A DNA stretch of 64,000 bases from CAVVSD01 sp963757125 (GCA_963757125.1 CAVWQP010000009.1:1178001-1242000), one strand, 5' to 3'. Positions 16,835 to 26,788 are shown, counted from the stretch's first letter. Made by a program: numbers and translations. Notes: generated by a model from the letters alone, not told the origin.

Positions 16835-17701
16835 ATGGAGCTGCGTCAACTCCGCTACTTCGTAGCGGTCGCCGAGGAGCTGCACTTCCGCCGCGCGGCC
16901 GAGCGGCTCCACATGTCCCAGCCGCCGTTGAGCCACCAGATCCGGCTGCTGGAGGAGGAGCTGGGCTGCGAGCTCCTCGCGCGGACGCGCAGGCGCGTGG
17001 AGATGACGCCGGCCGGCACGGCGTTCCTGCGCGACGCCCGAGCGGTGCTGGCCGACCTCGACCGGGCCGCGCACAACGCCCGCCGGATCCACGAGGGGCA
17101 GACCGGCACGCTGCGCGTGAGCTTCGCCGGGTCGGCGCTCCTGTCGCTCGTGCCGCGCGTCGTGCAGCGGCTGAGCGTCACGCATCCGGCGATCGACATC
17201 GAGCTCCACGAGCGCTCGACGAGCGACCAGATCCGCGCGCTCGCGGCGGGGGCCACCGATCTCGGCCTCGCGCCGCTGCCGGTCGGCGACGCCGACGTCG
17301 AGATCGAGGTGCTCGTCCGCGAGCGCACGGTGGCCGCGGTCCCGGCGTCCCATCCGCTCGCCCGCTTGCGGGAGCTCACGTTGGGGCTGCTCGCCGAGTA
17401 CCCCTTCGTCCTGTTCCCCCGCGACCAGGCGCCCGGGTACCACGACCTGCTCATGACGTCGGTGACCAGCGCGGGCACGCCGCCGCGCGTCATCCAGCAG
17501 GCGTCGGAGACCCAGACGATCATCGGCCTCGTCGCCGCCGGGGTGGGGGTGTCGCTCGTGCCCGCCTCCGTCCAGCAGCTCGCGCTGGACGGCGTCGCCT
17601 ACCGCCCGGTGTCCGGCGCGCCGGACACCGAGCTGGCGGCGCTGACCCGGCGCGGGGACCGCACCGGGCTCATCGCCGCGTTCCTGGAGGCCGCCGCCTA
17701 A
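16835..17701 (+). CDS. LysR-family regulator, likely of the sox operon
   Basis: A 288-residue LysR-type regulator. The N-terminal winged helix is MELRQLRYFVAVAEELHFRR with HMSQPPLSHQIRLLEEELG; the co-inducer domain follows (GTLRVSFAGSALLSLVPRVV, then VPASHPLARLRELTL). Divergent placement beside soxD is the classic arrangement for a regulator of that operon, so sarcosine, glycine betaine derivatives or a folate intermediate could be the ligand (inference). GGGAG lies 10 nt before the ATG. Its TAA shares CTAA with the stop of the converging kinase gene. Confidence 0.88.
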   Translation: MELRQLRYFVAVAEELHFRRAAERLHMSQPPLSHQIRLLEEELGCELLARTRRRVEMTPAGTAFLRDARAVLADLDRAAHNARRIHEGQTGTLRVSFAGSALLSLVPRVVQRLSVTHPAIDIELHERSTSDQIRALAAGATDLGLAPLPVGDADVEIEVLVRERTVAAVPASHPLARLRELTLGLLAEYPFVLFPRDQAPGYHDLLMTSVTSAGTPPRVIQQASETQTIIGLVAAGVGVSLVPASVQQLALDGVAYRPVSGAPDTELAALTRRGDRTGLIAAFLEAAA

Positions 17702-18651
17702 GCCGTCTGCGGGGCGGCGCTGCGCAGCTCGAGCGCGGGCGCGTCGAACCGCGTCATGTCGGCCAGATCGGCGACCCGCGCGTGGATCTCGGCGGGCTGC
17801 AGCCGCTCGACGCGCTCGGTGCCGAACTCCTCGACGTTGTAGGACGCGAGCGCGGTGCCGTAGGCCATCGCGTTGCGCAGGACGTCGCGGGTCAGCCCGC
17901 CGTCGACGTGGCGCGCGACGAAGCCGACGAAGCCACCGGCGAACGTGTCGCCGGCGCCCGTCGGATCCACGACGGTCTCCATCGGGACCGCCGGGATGTT
18001 GAACACGTCGTCGGCGGTGATGAGCGCCGCGCCGTAGCCGCCCTGCTTGGCGACGACGACGCTCGGGCCCCAGGAGATGACCTCGCGCGCCGCGGTCAGC
18101 ACGTTCGGCTTCCCGGTGAGCTGACGCAGCTCGGCGTCGTTGAGGATCACGCAGTCGACCGCCTCGATGACCTTCACGAGGTCGTCGCGGGCGATGTCGA
18201 TCCAGAGGTTCATCGAGTCCATCGCGACGAACTTCGCGGCCGTGCACTGCCTGCGGACGTCGAGCTGCAGCCCGGGCTGGATGTTCGCGAGGAACAGGAC
18301 GTCGGCCGCCTTCGACGCGTCCGAGAGCTTCGGGTCGAAGTGCTCGAAGACGTTGAGCTGCGTGTCGAGCGTCTCGCGGTCGTTGAGGTCCCAGCCGTAC
18401 TCGCCCTTCCAGAAGAAGGACTTGCCGCCGGCGACCCGCTCGACGTCGGAGACGTCGGTCCCGCGCGTCGCGAGGATGGCCATGTCCGCGTCGGTGAAGT
18501 CGTCGCCGACCGGGCCGACGACGTGCACCGTCTCGAAGAACGACGCGGCCAGCGCGAAGTGCGTGGCCGCGCCGCCCAGCATGCGCTCGCGTTCGCCCGA
18601 CGGGGTCTTCACCGCGTCGTAGGCGATCGAGCCGACGACCGTGACCGACAT
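17698..18651 (-). CDS. PfkB-family carbohydrate/nucleoside kinase
   Basis: A ribokinase-like kinase of 317 residues. GGAATHFALAAS (26-37) binds substrate and DPTGAGDTFAGGF (229-241) supplies the anion hole and catalytic base D235. It starts 2 bp after metK. A PfkB kinase beside S-adenosylmethionine synthase makes adenosine, released in the methyl cycle, an attractive substrate, but sugar substrates cannot be excluded. It converges on the LysR gene with a CTAA overlap. Confidence 0.85.
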   Translation of the reverse strand: MSVTVVGSIAYDAVKTPSGERERMLGGAATHFALAASFFETVHVVGPVGDDFTDADMAILATRGTDVSDVERVAGGKSFFWKGEYGWDLNDRETLDTQLNVFEHFDPKLSDASKAADVLFLANIQPGLQLDVRRQCTAAKFVAMDSMNLWIDIARDDLVKVIEAVDCVILNDAELRQLTGKPNVLTAAREVISWGPSVVVAKQGGYGAALITADDVFNIPAVPMETVVDPTGAGDTFAGGFVGFVARHVDGGLTRDVLRNAMAYGTALASYNVEEFGTERVERLQPAEIHARVADLADMTRFDAPALELRSAAPQTA

Positions 18652-18653
18652 CG

Positions 18654-19866
18654 TCAGAGGCCCGCGGCCGAGCGCAGCGCGTCGGCCTTGTCGGTCTGCT
18701 CCCAGGTGAAGTCCGCGTCGTCGCGGCCGAAGTGGCCGTACGCGGCGGTCTTCTGGAAGATCGGTCGGTGGAGGTTGAGCTCCTCGCGGAACGCGCCGGG
18801 GCGCAGGTCGAAGTGCTCGTCGACGAGCTGGGCGATCTTGCCGCGGCCGATCTTCTCGGTGCCGAAGGTCTCGACCATGACGCTGACCGGGATGCGCGAC
18901 GCCGATCGCGTAGGCGACCTGCACCTCGCAGCGGTCGGCCAGGCCGGCGGCCACGATGTTCTTGGCCACCCAGCGGGCCGCGTACGCAGCCGACCGGTCG
19001 ACCTTCGACGGGTCCTTGCCGGAGAACGCGCCGCCGCCGTGGCGGGCGAAGCCGCCGTACGTGTCGACGATGATCTTGCGGCCCGTCAGGCCCGCGTCGC
19101 CGACCGGGCCGCCGATGACGAAGCGGCCCGTCGGGTTGACCAGGAACTCCTTGCGCAGCGCGTCGGCGTCGTACAGGTCGGCGGGCAGCGTGGGCACGAC
19201 GACCTGCTCCCACAGATCGCTCGTGATCTGCTCGCGCGTCGCCTCCTCGGCGTGCTGCGTGCTGATCAGGAGCTTCTCGATCGCGACCGGGCGGCCGTCC
19301 ACGTAGCGCACCGACACCTGCGTCTTGCCGTCCGGACGCAGGTACGCGAGCGAGCCGTCCTTGCGGACCCCCGCGAGCTTCTCCGCCAGGCGATGGGCGA
19401 AGCTGATCGGGGCGGGCATCAGCTCGGGCGTCTCGTTGGACGCGTAGCCGAACATCATCCCCTGGTCGCCCGCACCGGCCACCAGCGCCGCGTCGTCCGA
19501 CCCGCCCTCGCGGGCCTCCAGCGCCGCGTCGACGCCCTGCGCGATGTCCGAGGACTGCTTGTCCAGCGCGTTGAGCACGGCCGCCGAATCAGCACTGAAG
19601 CCCAGGTTGCCGTCCACGTAGCCGATCTTGCGGATCGTCTCGCGAGCGACCTCCTGCGGATCGAAGTCAGCGGTCGTGGAGATCTCGCCCGAGATCACCA
19701 CGAGCCCCGTGTTCACGAGCGTCTCGCAGGCCACGCGGCCGTACGGATCCTGCGCCAGCACGGCATCCAGCACGCCGTCCGAGATCTGATCGGCGACCTT
19801 GTCGGGATGGCCCTCCGTCACCGACTCGGACGTGAACAGGTACTCGTTGTCGGCGAATCCGGCCAT
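18654..19866 (-). CDS. metK: S-adenosylmethionine synthase (frameshifted as sequenced)
   Basis: Makes S-adenosylmethionine from methionine and ATP. The main frame runs from MAGFADNEYLFTSESVTEGH, with HPDK, GAGDQGMMFGYA and GGGAFSGKDPSKVDRSAAY, to AYAIGVAHP. The last part (MVETFGTEKIGRGKIAQLVD to the end) lies in another frame. Dropping one base of the GGG at 18889-18891 joins them as AHPVSVMVETFG, the usual family sequence, giving 403 residues. A truncated MetK should not work and the gene is normally essential, so a sequencing or assembly error is most likely. GAGGAG precedes the ATG. Confidence 0.9.
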
Positions 19867-19916
19867 GCGTGGGTCTCCTCGGGAGGGGCGTACGGGAACC
19901 GGCGGTGGACAGTAGC

Positions 19917-21026
19917 TCAGGCCATCTTGAGCACCGGCTTGAGGACCTCGCCCCGCGCCGACGCCGCCATCGCCTCGTTGACCTCGTCGAGGGTGAAGAA
20001 CTGCACGAGCCGGTCGAACGGGAAGCGGCCCTGCGCGTGGAGGTCCACGAGCGTCGGGAGCAGCTGCTCGCTCTGGCCCTCGCCGCCGAGGACGCCGCGG
20101 ACCGTCCGGCCCCACAGCGTGGTGAGGTGGTCGAGCGTGAACTCCGCGCCGGCGGGGGCGCCGCCGATGATCGCCGCGGTCCCCGGCATGTTCAGGCAGT
20201 CGACCGCCTGGCGCAGCACGTCGAGGTTGCCGGTGCACTCCAGCGAGTAGTCGGCGCCCATCGAGCCCTGGCCGGCGATCTCGCGGATGGCGGCGACCGG
20301 GTCGGTCTCCTTCGCGTTGATCGTGTCCGTCGCGCCGAGCTCCTTGGCCAGCGCGAGGCGATGGTCGACGACGTCGATGGCGATGATGCTCTTCGCGCCG
20401 CTGAGCGCGGACGCCATCGTGGCCGACAGGCCCACGGCCCCGGCGCCGAAGATCGCGACGACCGAGCCGGCCTCGGGGCGCAGGGCGTTGAAGATCGCGC
20501 CGGCGCCGGTCGCCAGGCCGCACCCCAGCGGGCCGAACAGCTCGATCGGCGCGTCGTCGGCGACCTTCACGACGGCCCGCTCGGTCGTGATCGAGTACGT
20601 CGAGAACGACGACTGGCCGAAGAAGTGGCCGTGCACCGCCTCGCTGCCGCGCGACAGGCAGGTGCCGCCGGTCGAGAGCCGGACGCCCGCGCCGACGAGC
20701 GGGCCGATCTGCATGCAGTAGCGCTGCCGGCCGGCGAGGCAGTTGCGGCACTCGCCGCACCACGGCCAGCCGATGATGACCTTGTCGCCGGGCGCGACCT
20801 TCGTGACGCCGTCGCCGACCGCCTCGACGATCCCCGAGCCCTCGTGACCCAGCACGCCAGGCAGCGGGAACGGGAAGTTGGCCTCTTGCGCGATGGCGTC
20901 CGTGTGGCACACGCCGCTTGCGACGATCTTGACGAGCACCTCACCGGCCTGGGGCTCGTCGATCTCGAGCTCCTGGACGTTCAGGGGCTTGTGGTGCTCC
21001 TCCAGGACAGCGGCCGTCACCTGCAT
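19917..21026 (-). CDS. Zinc-dependent alcohol dehydrogenase, class III-like
   Basis: A medium-chain NAD(P)-dependent alcohol dehydrogenase, 369 residues. Catalytic zinc ligands are C40 (SGVCHTD), H61-E62 (LGHEGSG) and the Cys of PLGCGLATG. The structural zinc site is C90, C93, C96 and C104. The cofactor fold is VAIFGAGAVGLSATM, and the following IAIDVVDHRL with Asp favours NAD+. It resembles aryl-alcohol and thiol-formaldehyde dehydrogenases; the one-carbon genes nearby make a formaldehyde-related role worth considering. GGAGGAGAA precedes the ATG. Divergent from the response regulator. Confidence 0.88.
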   Translation of the reverse strand: MQVTAAVLEEHHKPLNVQELEIDEPQAGEVLVKIVASGVCHTDAIAQEANFPFPLPGVLGHEGSGIVEAVGDGVTKVAPGDKVIIGWPWCGECRNCLAGRQRYCMQIGPLVGAGVRLSTGGTCLSRGSEAVHGHFFGQSSFSTYSITTERAVVKVADDAPIELFGPLGCGLATGAGAIFNALRPEAGSVVAIFGAGAVGLSATMASALSGAKSIIAIDVVDHRLALAKELGATDTINAKETDPVAAIREIAGQGSMGADYSLECTGNLDVLRQAVDCLNMPGTAAIIGGAPAGAEFTLDHLTTLWGRTVRGVLGGEGQSEQLLPTLVDLHAQGRFPFDRLVQFFTLDEVNEAMAASARGEVLKPVLKMA

Positions 21027-21094
21027 CGCTCGGTTCTCCTCCGGTATCGATGTTCGGGATCGGAACACTGCCATGCCCGGCGCGGCGGCGGGAA

Positions 21095-21121
21095 TACAGT
21101 CATCTCTCAGGCTGTTCCCAG
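21095..21121 (+). promoter_or_regulatory. Three 11-bp-spaced NNCAG half-sites (response regulator box)
   Basis: TACAG (21095), CTCAG (21106) and CCCAG (21117) are spaced exactly 11 bp apart, one helical turn, just upstream of the response-regulator gene. Direct repeats with this period are typical of OmpR-family binding. The same CTCAG pair recurs at 23333-23348. Confidence 0.45.
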
Positions 21122-21143
21122 CAAGGTCTCCGATACTTGTCAT

Positions 21144-21845
21144 ATGAGCGATCTGACAGATGCTCACCGCGTTCTGGTGGTCGACGATGAGCCCAACATC
21201 GTGGACGTGGTGACCATGGCCCTGCGCTTCCAGGGCTTCGCCGTCGAATCGGCCGGGACCGGGGCGGACGCACTCAGCGCCGTCGCCGACTTCCGCCCGC
21301 ACCTCATGGTGCTCGACGTGATGCTGCCGGACATGGAGGGCTTCGACGTCGCGCAGCGCCTCGGTGCCCAGCGCGCACGCGTGCCCATCATCTTCCTGAC
21401 CGCCCGGGACGACACCGCCGACAAGATCCGCGGCCTGTCGATCGGCGGCGACGACTACGTCACCAAGCCCTTCAGCCTCGAGGAGCTGATCGCCCGCATC
21501 CGGACGATCCTGCGCCGCACCGGGCTCGCGGAGCCCGACTCCGGCCGGCTCGTGTTCGAGGACCTCGAGCTCGACGAGGAGACGCGCGAGGTCACGCGCG
21601 CGGGCGAGCTGGTCGACCTGACTGCGACGGAGTACCGGCTGCTGCGCTATCTCATGCTGAACCCGCGTCGCGTGCTGACTCGTGCGCAGCTGCTCGAGCA
21701 CGTGTGGAAGTACGACTTCGGTGGCGACGCCCGGGTACTGGAGACCTACGTGAGCTACCTGCGCAAGAAGCTCGACGTGCACGGCCCGTCGCTCATCCAC
21801 ACGGTGCGCGGCGTCGGGTACGCGTTGCGCGCGCCTCGGACCTGA
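21144..21845 (+). CDS. OmpR-family response regulator
   Basis: A 233-residue two-component regulator. The receiver domain has D14/D15, phosphoacceptor D58 (VLDVMLP), T86 and K108 (VTKPFS). The C-terminal winged helix contains LTATEYRLLRYLMLNPRRVL and ETYVSYLRKKLD with HTVRGVGYALR. It resembles the TrcR/MprA group. Start at ATG 21144, close after a GATACTT element. Four bp separate it from its kinase. CTCAG-type repeats before this gene and before the GT2 gene suggest autoregulation plus control of GT2. Confidence 0.92.
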   Translation: MSDLTDAHRVLVVDDEPNIVDVVTMALRFQGFAVESAGTGADALSAVADFRPHLMVLDVMLPDMEGFDVAQRLGAQRARVPIIFLTARDDTADKIRGLSIGGDDYVTKPFSLEELIARIRTILRRTGLAEPDSGRLVFEDLELDEETREVTRAGELVDLTATEYRLLRYLMLNPRRVLTRAQLLEHVWKYDFGGDARVLETYVSYLRKKLDVHGPSLIHTVRGVGYALRAPRT

Positions 21846-21849
21846 CCTG

Positions 21850-23332
21850 ATGGCCTCCCTGCGGGCCCGGCTCATCGCGGGGCTGCTCGCCCTCGCCGCG
21901 GTGGGGCTGCTCGTGCTCGCAGGTGTGACGTACGCCGAGCAGCGCAGGTTCCTCTACGAGCGCGTCGACCAGCAGGCGCGCGCGGCGCCGTTCGCGGTCG
22001 CCGTCGCGCTGAGCGGCAACGGGTTCGCGCCTCGCGACGGCGACAGCCCGCAGGGGAGCAGGCGGCAGCCTGGACCGTCCCGCGCCGCCCGGCGGCGGGC
22101 CCGGCGCCCAGCCGCCGGCCGGGACCTACGGGCAGCGGCGCAGCGCGGACGGCACCGTCGAGGACGACATCGTGCTCGTCTACAGCAACGAGACGGTCCA
22201 CGCGCATCCCGCACTGCCCAAGACCGTGCCGGTTCGCACGCTGTTCACCGTGGACGGGACGAGCGGCGACGAGAACCGCTACCGCGTCTACGCGGTCAAC
22301 GACCGGGACGGCGGCACCGTCGTCGCGGCCGTGCCGCTGCACGAGGTCGACCGGACGCTGCACCAGCTGCTGCTCGTCATGGGGCTCGTGATCCTCGGCG
22401 TCCTGGCGATCCTCGGCGCCGTCGCGTGGATGGTCGTGCGCATCGGCCTGCTGCCGCTGGACCGCATGGGGCACACGGCGGGCGCGATCGCCGGGGGCGA
22501 CCTCTCGCATCGCATCGAGGCGACGGACCCGCGCACGGAGGTCGGCCGGCTCGGCCTCGCGCTCAACGCGATGCTCGACCGCCTCGAGCACGCGTTCGCC
22601 GAACGCGAGGCCAGCGAGGAGCGCCTGCGGCGCTTCCTGGCCGACGCGTCCCACGAGCTGCGCACACCGCTCGCGTCGATCCGCGGCTACGCCGAGCTGT
22701 TCCGCATCGGCGCGGCCAAGGAGCCGGAGGACACCGCGAAGGCGATGCGCCGCATCGAGGAGGAGGCCCAGCGCATGGGCGTCCTCGTCGAGGACCTCCT
22801 CATGCTCGCCCGGCTCGACGAGGTGCAGGAGGCCGGGCGCGAGGAGGTCGACCTCGCCGCGCTCACCGCCGACGCGGTCGACGACGCCCGCGCGACCGCG
22901 CCCGACCGCGACATCGATCTCGAAGTCGATGGGACGGCGCCGGTGTCCGGCGAGCCCGATCGGCTGCGCCAGGTGCTCGCCAACCTGCTGCGCAACGCGC
23001 TCGTCCACACGCCGGCGGGGACGCCGATCGAGGTCAGCGTCACGCACGTCGGCGACCGCGCGCGGCTCGAGGTGCGCGACCACGGACCTGGTCTGCCGAC
23101 CGACCACCCCGAGCATCTCTTCGAGCGCTTCTGGCGCGCGGAGGGCGGACGTGAGCGCGGCCGCGGGGGCGCGGGTCTCGGCCTCGCGATCGTCGCCGCG
23201 ATCGTCGACGCGCACGGCGGCGAGGTGTCCGCCGGCAACGCCGCGGGCGGGGGCGCGCGCTTCGTCGTGACGCTGCCCACCGCGGGCATGCGTGCACGCG
23301 CGATGGGCCCCGTCGCGACCTCCGCCGACTGA
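21850..23332 (+). CDS. Sensor histidine kinase (frameshifted as sequenced)
   Basis: The partner kinase of the OmpR regulator. The N-terminus (MASLRARLIAGLLALAAVGL) is a membrane helix followed by an extracytoplasmic sensor, a second helix (LVMGLVILGVLAILGAVAWM), HAMP, the H-box ASHELRTPLASI, the N-box LLRNALVHTP, and DHGPGL and GGAGLGLAIV. The first 70 or so residues are in one frame and the rest in the next. Removing one G from GGGG at 22053-22056 joins them and gives about 493 residues. The shifted stretch otherwise reads sensibly, so an extra base in a homopolymer is likely. Confidence 0.88.
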
Positions 23333-23348
23333 CTCAGAGTCCTCTCAG
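23333..23348 (+). promoter_or_regulatory. Pair of CTCAG half-sites before the GT2 gene
   Basis: CTCAG at 23333-23337 and 23344-23348, 11 bp apart, begins at the end of the kinase gene and lies 45-60 bp before the glycosyltransferase. It matches the element before the response regulator, which suggests GT2 belongs to its regulon. Confidence 0.4.
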
Positions 23349-23392
23349 CCGATCCCGACCCTCCTCCGACGGGGGCTGCCGATCCTGCTGGC

Positions 23393-24595
23393 ATGAACGC
23401 CGAGCACACAGGCACCGTCGACGGATCGGCCGTCCTGCGTGCGATGCCCGCGACGGCCGAGCAGGCCGCCCAGATCGACATCGTCATCCCCGTGCACAAC
23501 GAGGAGGCGGTCCTCGAGTACACGATCCGGCGCCTGCACCGGTTCCTCTCCGCCGAGCTGCCCTTCACCTGGCGGATCATCGTCGCGGACAACGCAAGCA
23601 TCGACGACACGCCGCAGATCGCGCGCCGGATGGCTCGCGAGCTGCGCGGCGTCAAGGTCCTGCGGCTCGAGGAGAAGGGCCGCGGCCGCGCGCTGCGCGC
23701 CGCGTGGTCCACGAGCTCGGCGCAGGTCGTCTGCTACATGGACGTCGACCTCTCGACGGACCTGCGCGGCCTGCTGCCGCTCGTCGCCCCGCTGCTGTCG
23801 GGGCACTCCGACCTCGCCATCGGCACCCGCCTCGCGCACGGCGCGCGGGTCGTCCGAGGCCCCAAGCGTGAGCTCATCTCCCGGGCGTACAACACCATCC
23901 TCCACACAGCCCTGCGCGCTCGCTTCACCGATGCGCAGTGCGGCTTCAAGGCGGTCCGCACCGCCGCGCTGCGCGGTCTCATCGACGACGTGCACGACGA
24001 CGGCTGGTTCTTCGACACCGAGCTGCTCGTGCTCGCCCAGCGCCGCGGCCTGCGCATCCACGAGGTGCCCGTCGACTGGGTCGACGACCCCGACTCGCGC
24101 GTGGACATCGTGAGGACGGCGTGGGACGACCTGCGCGGCGTCGCGCGGCTCGCCGCCGACGGCGCGATCGCGCGGTTCCTGTTCGTCGGCGTCCTGTCGA
24201 CGATCGCCTACGCGCTGCTCTTCCTGGTGCTGCGCGGCCCGCTGGGCGCCGGTGGCGCGAACATCGCGGCGCTCGCGATCACGGCCGTCGCGAACACGGC
24301 GGCCAACCGCCGCTACACGTTCGGCGTCCGCGGGCGCGAGGGTCTGGCCGGGCATCACATCCGCGGTGCGTTCGTGTTCGTGCTCACCGTGGGCCTGACG
24401 TCGGGGGCGCTCGCGGTGCTCCACGGCCTCGACTCGTCGCCGGCCCGCTGGGTCGAGCTGGCGGTGCTCATCGCGGCGAGCCTGGCCGCGACCGTCACGC
24501 GCTACGTGGCCTTCCGCACCTGGGTGTTCGCCCGGCGGCACCGCCCGCAGACCACGCAGGCGGCGCCGGCCGAGCCGCCGGTCCTCGCGGAGTAG
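23393..24595 (+). CDS. GT2 glycosyltransferase fused to a GtrA domain
   Basis: A 400-residue membrane protein. Residues 28-230 form a GT-A glycosyltransferase of the dolichyl-phosphate glucose/mannose synthase type (IDIVIPVHNEEAVLEYTI, catalytic MDVDLSTD at 116-123, QCGFKA). From about 258 to 385 come four membrane helices of the GtrA family (FLFVGVLSTIAYALLFLVL, then ANTAANRRYTFGV). Such fusions make and move polyprenyl-phosphate sugars across the membrane for cell-envelope glycosylation. It follows the two-component system on the same strand and shares its CTCAG element, implying envelope-stress control. Confidence 0.87.
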   Translation: MNAEHTGTVDGSAVLRAMPATAEQAAQIDIVIPVHNEEAVLEYTIRRLHRFLSAELPFTWRIIVADNASIDDTPQIARRMARELRGVKVLRLEEKGRGRALRAAWSTSSAQVVCYMDVDLSTDLRGLLPLVAPLLSGHSDLAIGTRLAHGARVVRGPKRELISRAYNTILHTALRARFTDAQCGFKAVRTAALRGLIDDVHDDGWFFDTELLVLAQRRGLRIHEVPVDWVDDPDSRVDIVRTAWDDLRGVARLAADGAIARFLFVGVLSTIAYALLFLVLRGPLGAGGANIAALAITAVANTAANRRYTFGVRGREGLAGHHIRGAFVFVLTVGLTSGALAVLHGLDSSPARWVELAVLIAASLAATVTRYVAFRTWVFARRHRPQTTQAAPAEPPVLAE

Positions 24596-24611
24596 CGGGC
24601 TACCGGGTCGT

Positions 24612-26788
24612 TCACAGCAGCTCGGCGATGAGGCCGGCTGCTCGGGCCGCGCCGCCGACATCCACGGTCGGGTAGGTGACCGGGCGGTCGAGCTCGTCGG
24701 CGATCGCTGCGGCAAGGACGCCGGGCCCCGCATCGTCGATGTCCATGCGGCGGCCGGCGCCGTGGCGCTGCAGGCGATGATGCACGTGGTAGCACTGCTC
24801 GAAGTGCCGCTTGAGCGGGAAGTAGAGAAACGGCCGACGGGCCGCGGCCAGCTCCATCGTGCTCGCGAGGCCGCCGTGTACGACGGCGACGTCGCTTGCC
24901 ACGAGCAGGCGACGCAGATCGTGCACGTATCCGACGACCTCCACCCCAGCGGCATCGGGCAGGGCGTCCATCGCGATGCGCGGGCCGGCCACGACGACCA
25001 TCCGCAGCCCCGGGACGCGCTCCGCGGCCGCTGCGTGCGACTCGATGGCGCGGCGCAGGAGCGCGGTGCCGGTGCCGCTGCCCCCGGCCGTCACGACGCA
25101 GACGCGCTCGTCGTCGGCCGCACCCGAGCTCCGCCCGCATCGCGGCGCGGTCGCGATCCGGCGCGGTCGGGAGCCGCGTAGCCCGCGAACGCGAAGTGCT
25201 CCTCGATCCACGGACGGATCGCCGGCAGTCCCGGACCGAAGTGTCCGGGCACGATGTCGTCGGGTTCGCCGACGAAGATCGCCCGGTCCCGGACGCGTGG
25301 GAATCGCGCGACGTGTTCGAGCATCTCGGCGTTGAGGTCGGCCGTGAGGAACGCCTCACGCTCGCCGCCCTCCGGGAACGGCAGGAACCCGACGAAGTCG
25401 GTGAGCCAGACGTAGGCGGCGCTCTTGCACTCGGGGTTCTCGTGCAGCAGGTGGTCGATCTCCCATGCCTCGTCGGCGATCCAGACGTCGTAGCGCTCGT
25501 CCTGGACGAGGTCGTTGAACACCATGAAGTTCGCGAGGAGGATCTCGTCCATGCGGCGATAGGCATCGAACACGGGCAACTCGTGATCTCCGGACTCGGA
25601 GTCGATGTGGTCGATCTCGCTGGCGAGCTCCGCGCTCGCAGGGTGGATGCGCTCACCCTCCGCCTGCAGGACGCGGGTGACCGGATCCTGCGCGAGCCAG
25701 TCGATCTGGAGGTCCGGGACGAGCTCCCGGAGCGCGCGGGCGATCGCGATGTCGCGCCACGCGTGGCCGAGCCCGATCGGCGACGAGATGAACAGGGCGC
25801 GACGCCGGCGGCTCAGCGCACGTGACCAGGTGCTCCTGGTCGGCGGCTCTGGCAACGCGAACTGCTTGAGCACCAGGTTGAAGCGCACGGGGTGGCGTGC
25901 TGCCGGGTTGTGGCCTGAGCCCTCCATGACCAGGAGCGGCGCACCGGTCCTCTCCGCCAACTCGACGGCGATCGCCGGCGGCGTCACCCGGTCGTCGCTG
26001 CCGACGACGACGAGGGCGGGGCAGGGCAGCGGCTGATCGAGCCGCGCCAGGACCGCCTCCGGGGCCTGCGGCACCGCCGCACGCAGCACCTCGGGCGTGG
26101 TGTCAAGTGCCCAGTCGACGCCATCCTGGATGTGCTTCGTGGAGTGGGGCTCGGGAAACACCTCGCCCATGAACCACTCGGCGAAGCCCCGGAGGTCCTG
26201 CCGCATGTAGTGGGAGTTGAACTTGCCCCACCCGGCATAGACGTGGCGGGGTTCATCCATGGAAGAGGCATAGACGGCCGGCGTCGGCAAGGTCTTGCCG
26301 CCGACCCCAGGACCCACCAGACAGAGCCGGGCGACGCGATCCGGATGGAGCATCGCCGCGAGGAGGCTCCACTGCACGCCCGCCGACAGCCCGACGAGGA
26401 CCGCCCTGTCGGTCCCCGTCGCGTCCAGGACTCCGATCACGTCCTCGGCGATCTGCTCGTCGGTGTACGCGCCGAGGTCCAGCGGCCGGTCCGACCGCCC
26501 GTTGCCGCGTCCATCGAACGTCAGCACGCGCGCGTGTCGTGCGAAGTACGGAAGCTGCGACTTCCAGAGCCGGGAGGGCGAGATCGAGAACCCCGGCACG
26601 AACATGATCGTGGGCTCGCCGCGTCCGTACTCCTCCCAGAACACGCGGACGCCGTCGCGCTCGACAACGCCCGTGCGGTCGGGGTATCTGGCCCGCGACT
26701 GCTCGCGTCGGGTCCCGCCGGCTCTTGCGCTCGAGGTCATCGCGTACCGATCTCCCGGTTGATCCTCGCACGCGCGAACCGAGGTCAT
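24612..26788 (-). CDS. Alpha/beta hydrolase-glycosyltransferase fusion (two frameshifts)
   Basis: A two-domain enzyme of about 724 residues once two frame breaks are repaired. The N-terminal half is an alpha/beta hydrolase: FVPGFSISPSRLWKSQLPYF, DGRGNGRSDRP, nucleophile Ser in LVGLSAGVQWS, His in EGSGHNPAARHP. The C-terminal half is a GT-B glycosyltransferase: ALFISSPIGLGHAWRDIAIA and, in the other frame, TAGGSGTGTALLRR and the donor motif HGGLASTMELAA. Single extra bases near 25156-25162 and 25117-25121 split it. The ATG overlaps the stop of the small upstream gene (ATGA). It probably glycosylates and hydrolyses or esterifies a small molecule; the substrate is unknown. Confidence 0.8.

Noticed and set aside
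16460..16835. Upstream extension of the soxA and soxG frames
   Set aside because: The open frames continue beyond the homologous starts but read through soxD in wrong frames; overlapping GTGA and ATGA starts explain the true gene ends.
18885..18895. Programmed ribosomal frameshift in metK
   Set aside because: No slippery heptamer or downstream structure typical of programmed shifts; the same +1 type error recurs in unrelated genes, so a sequence error is simpler.
19867..19916. SAM riboswitch before metK
   Set aside because: Only 50 bp separate metK from the upstream gene, and no riboswitch-like stems are visible.
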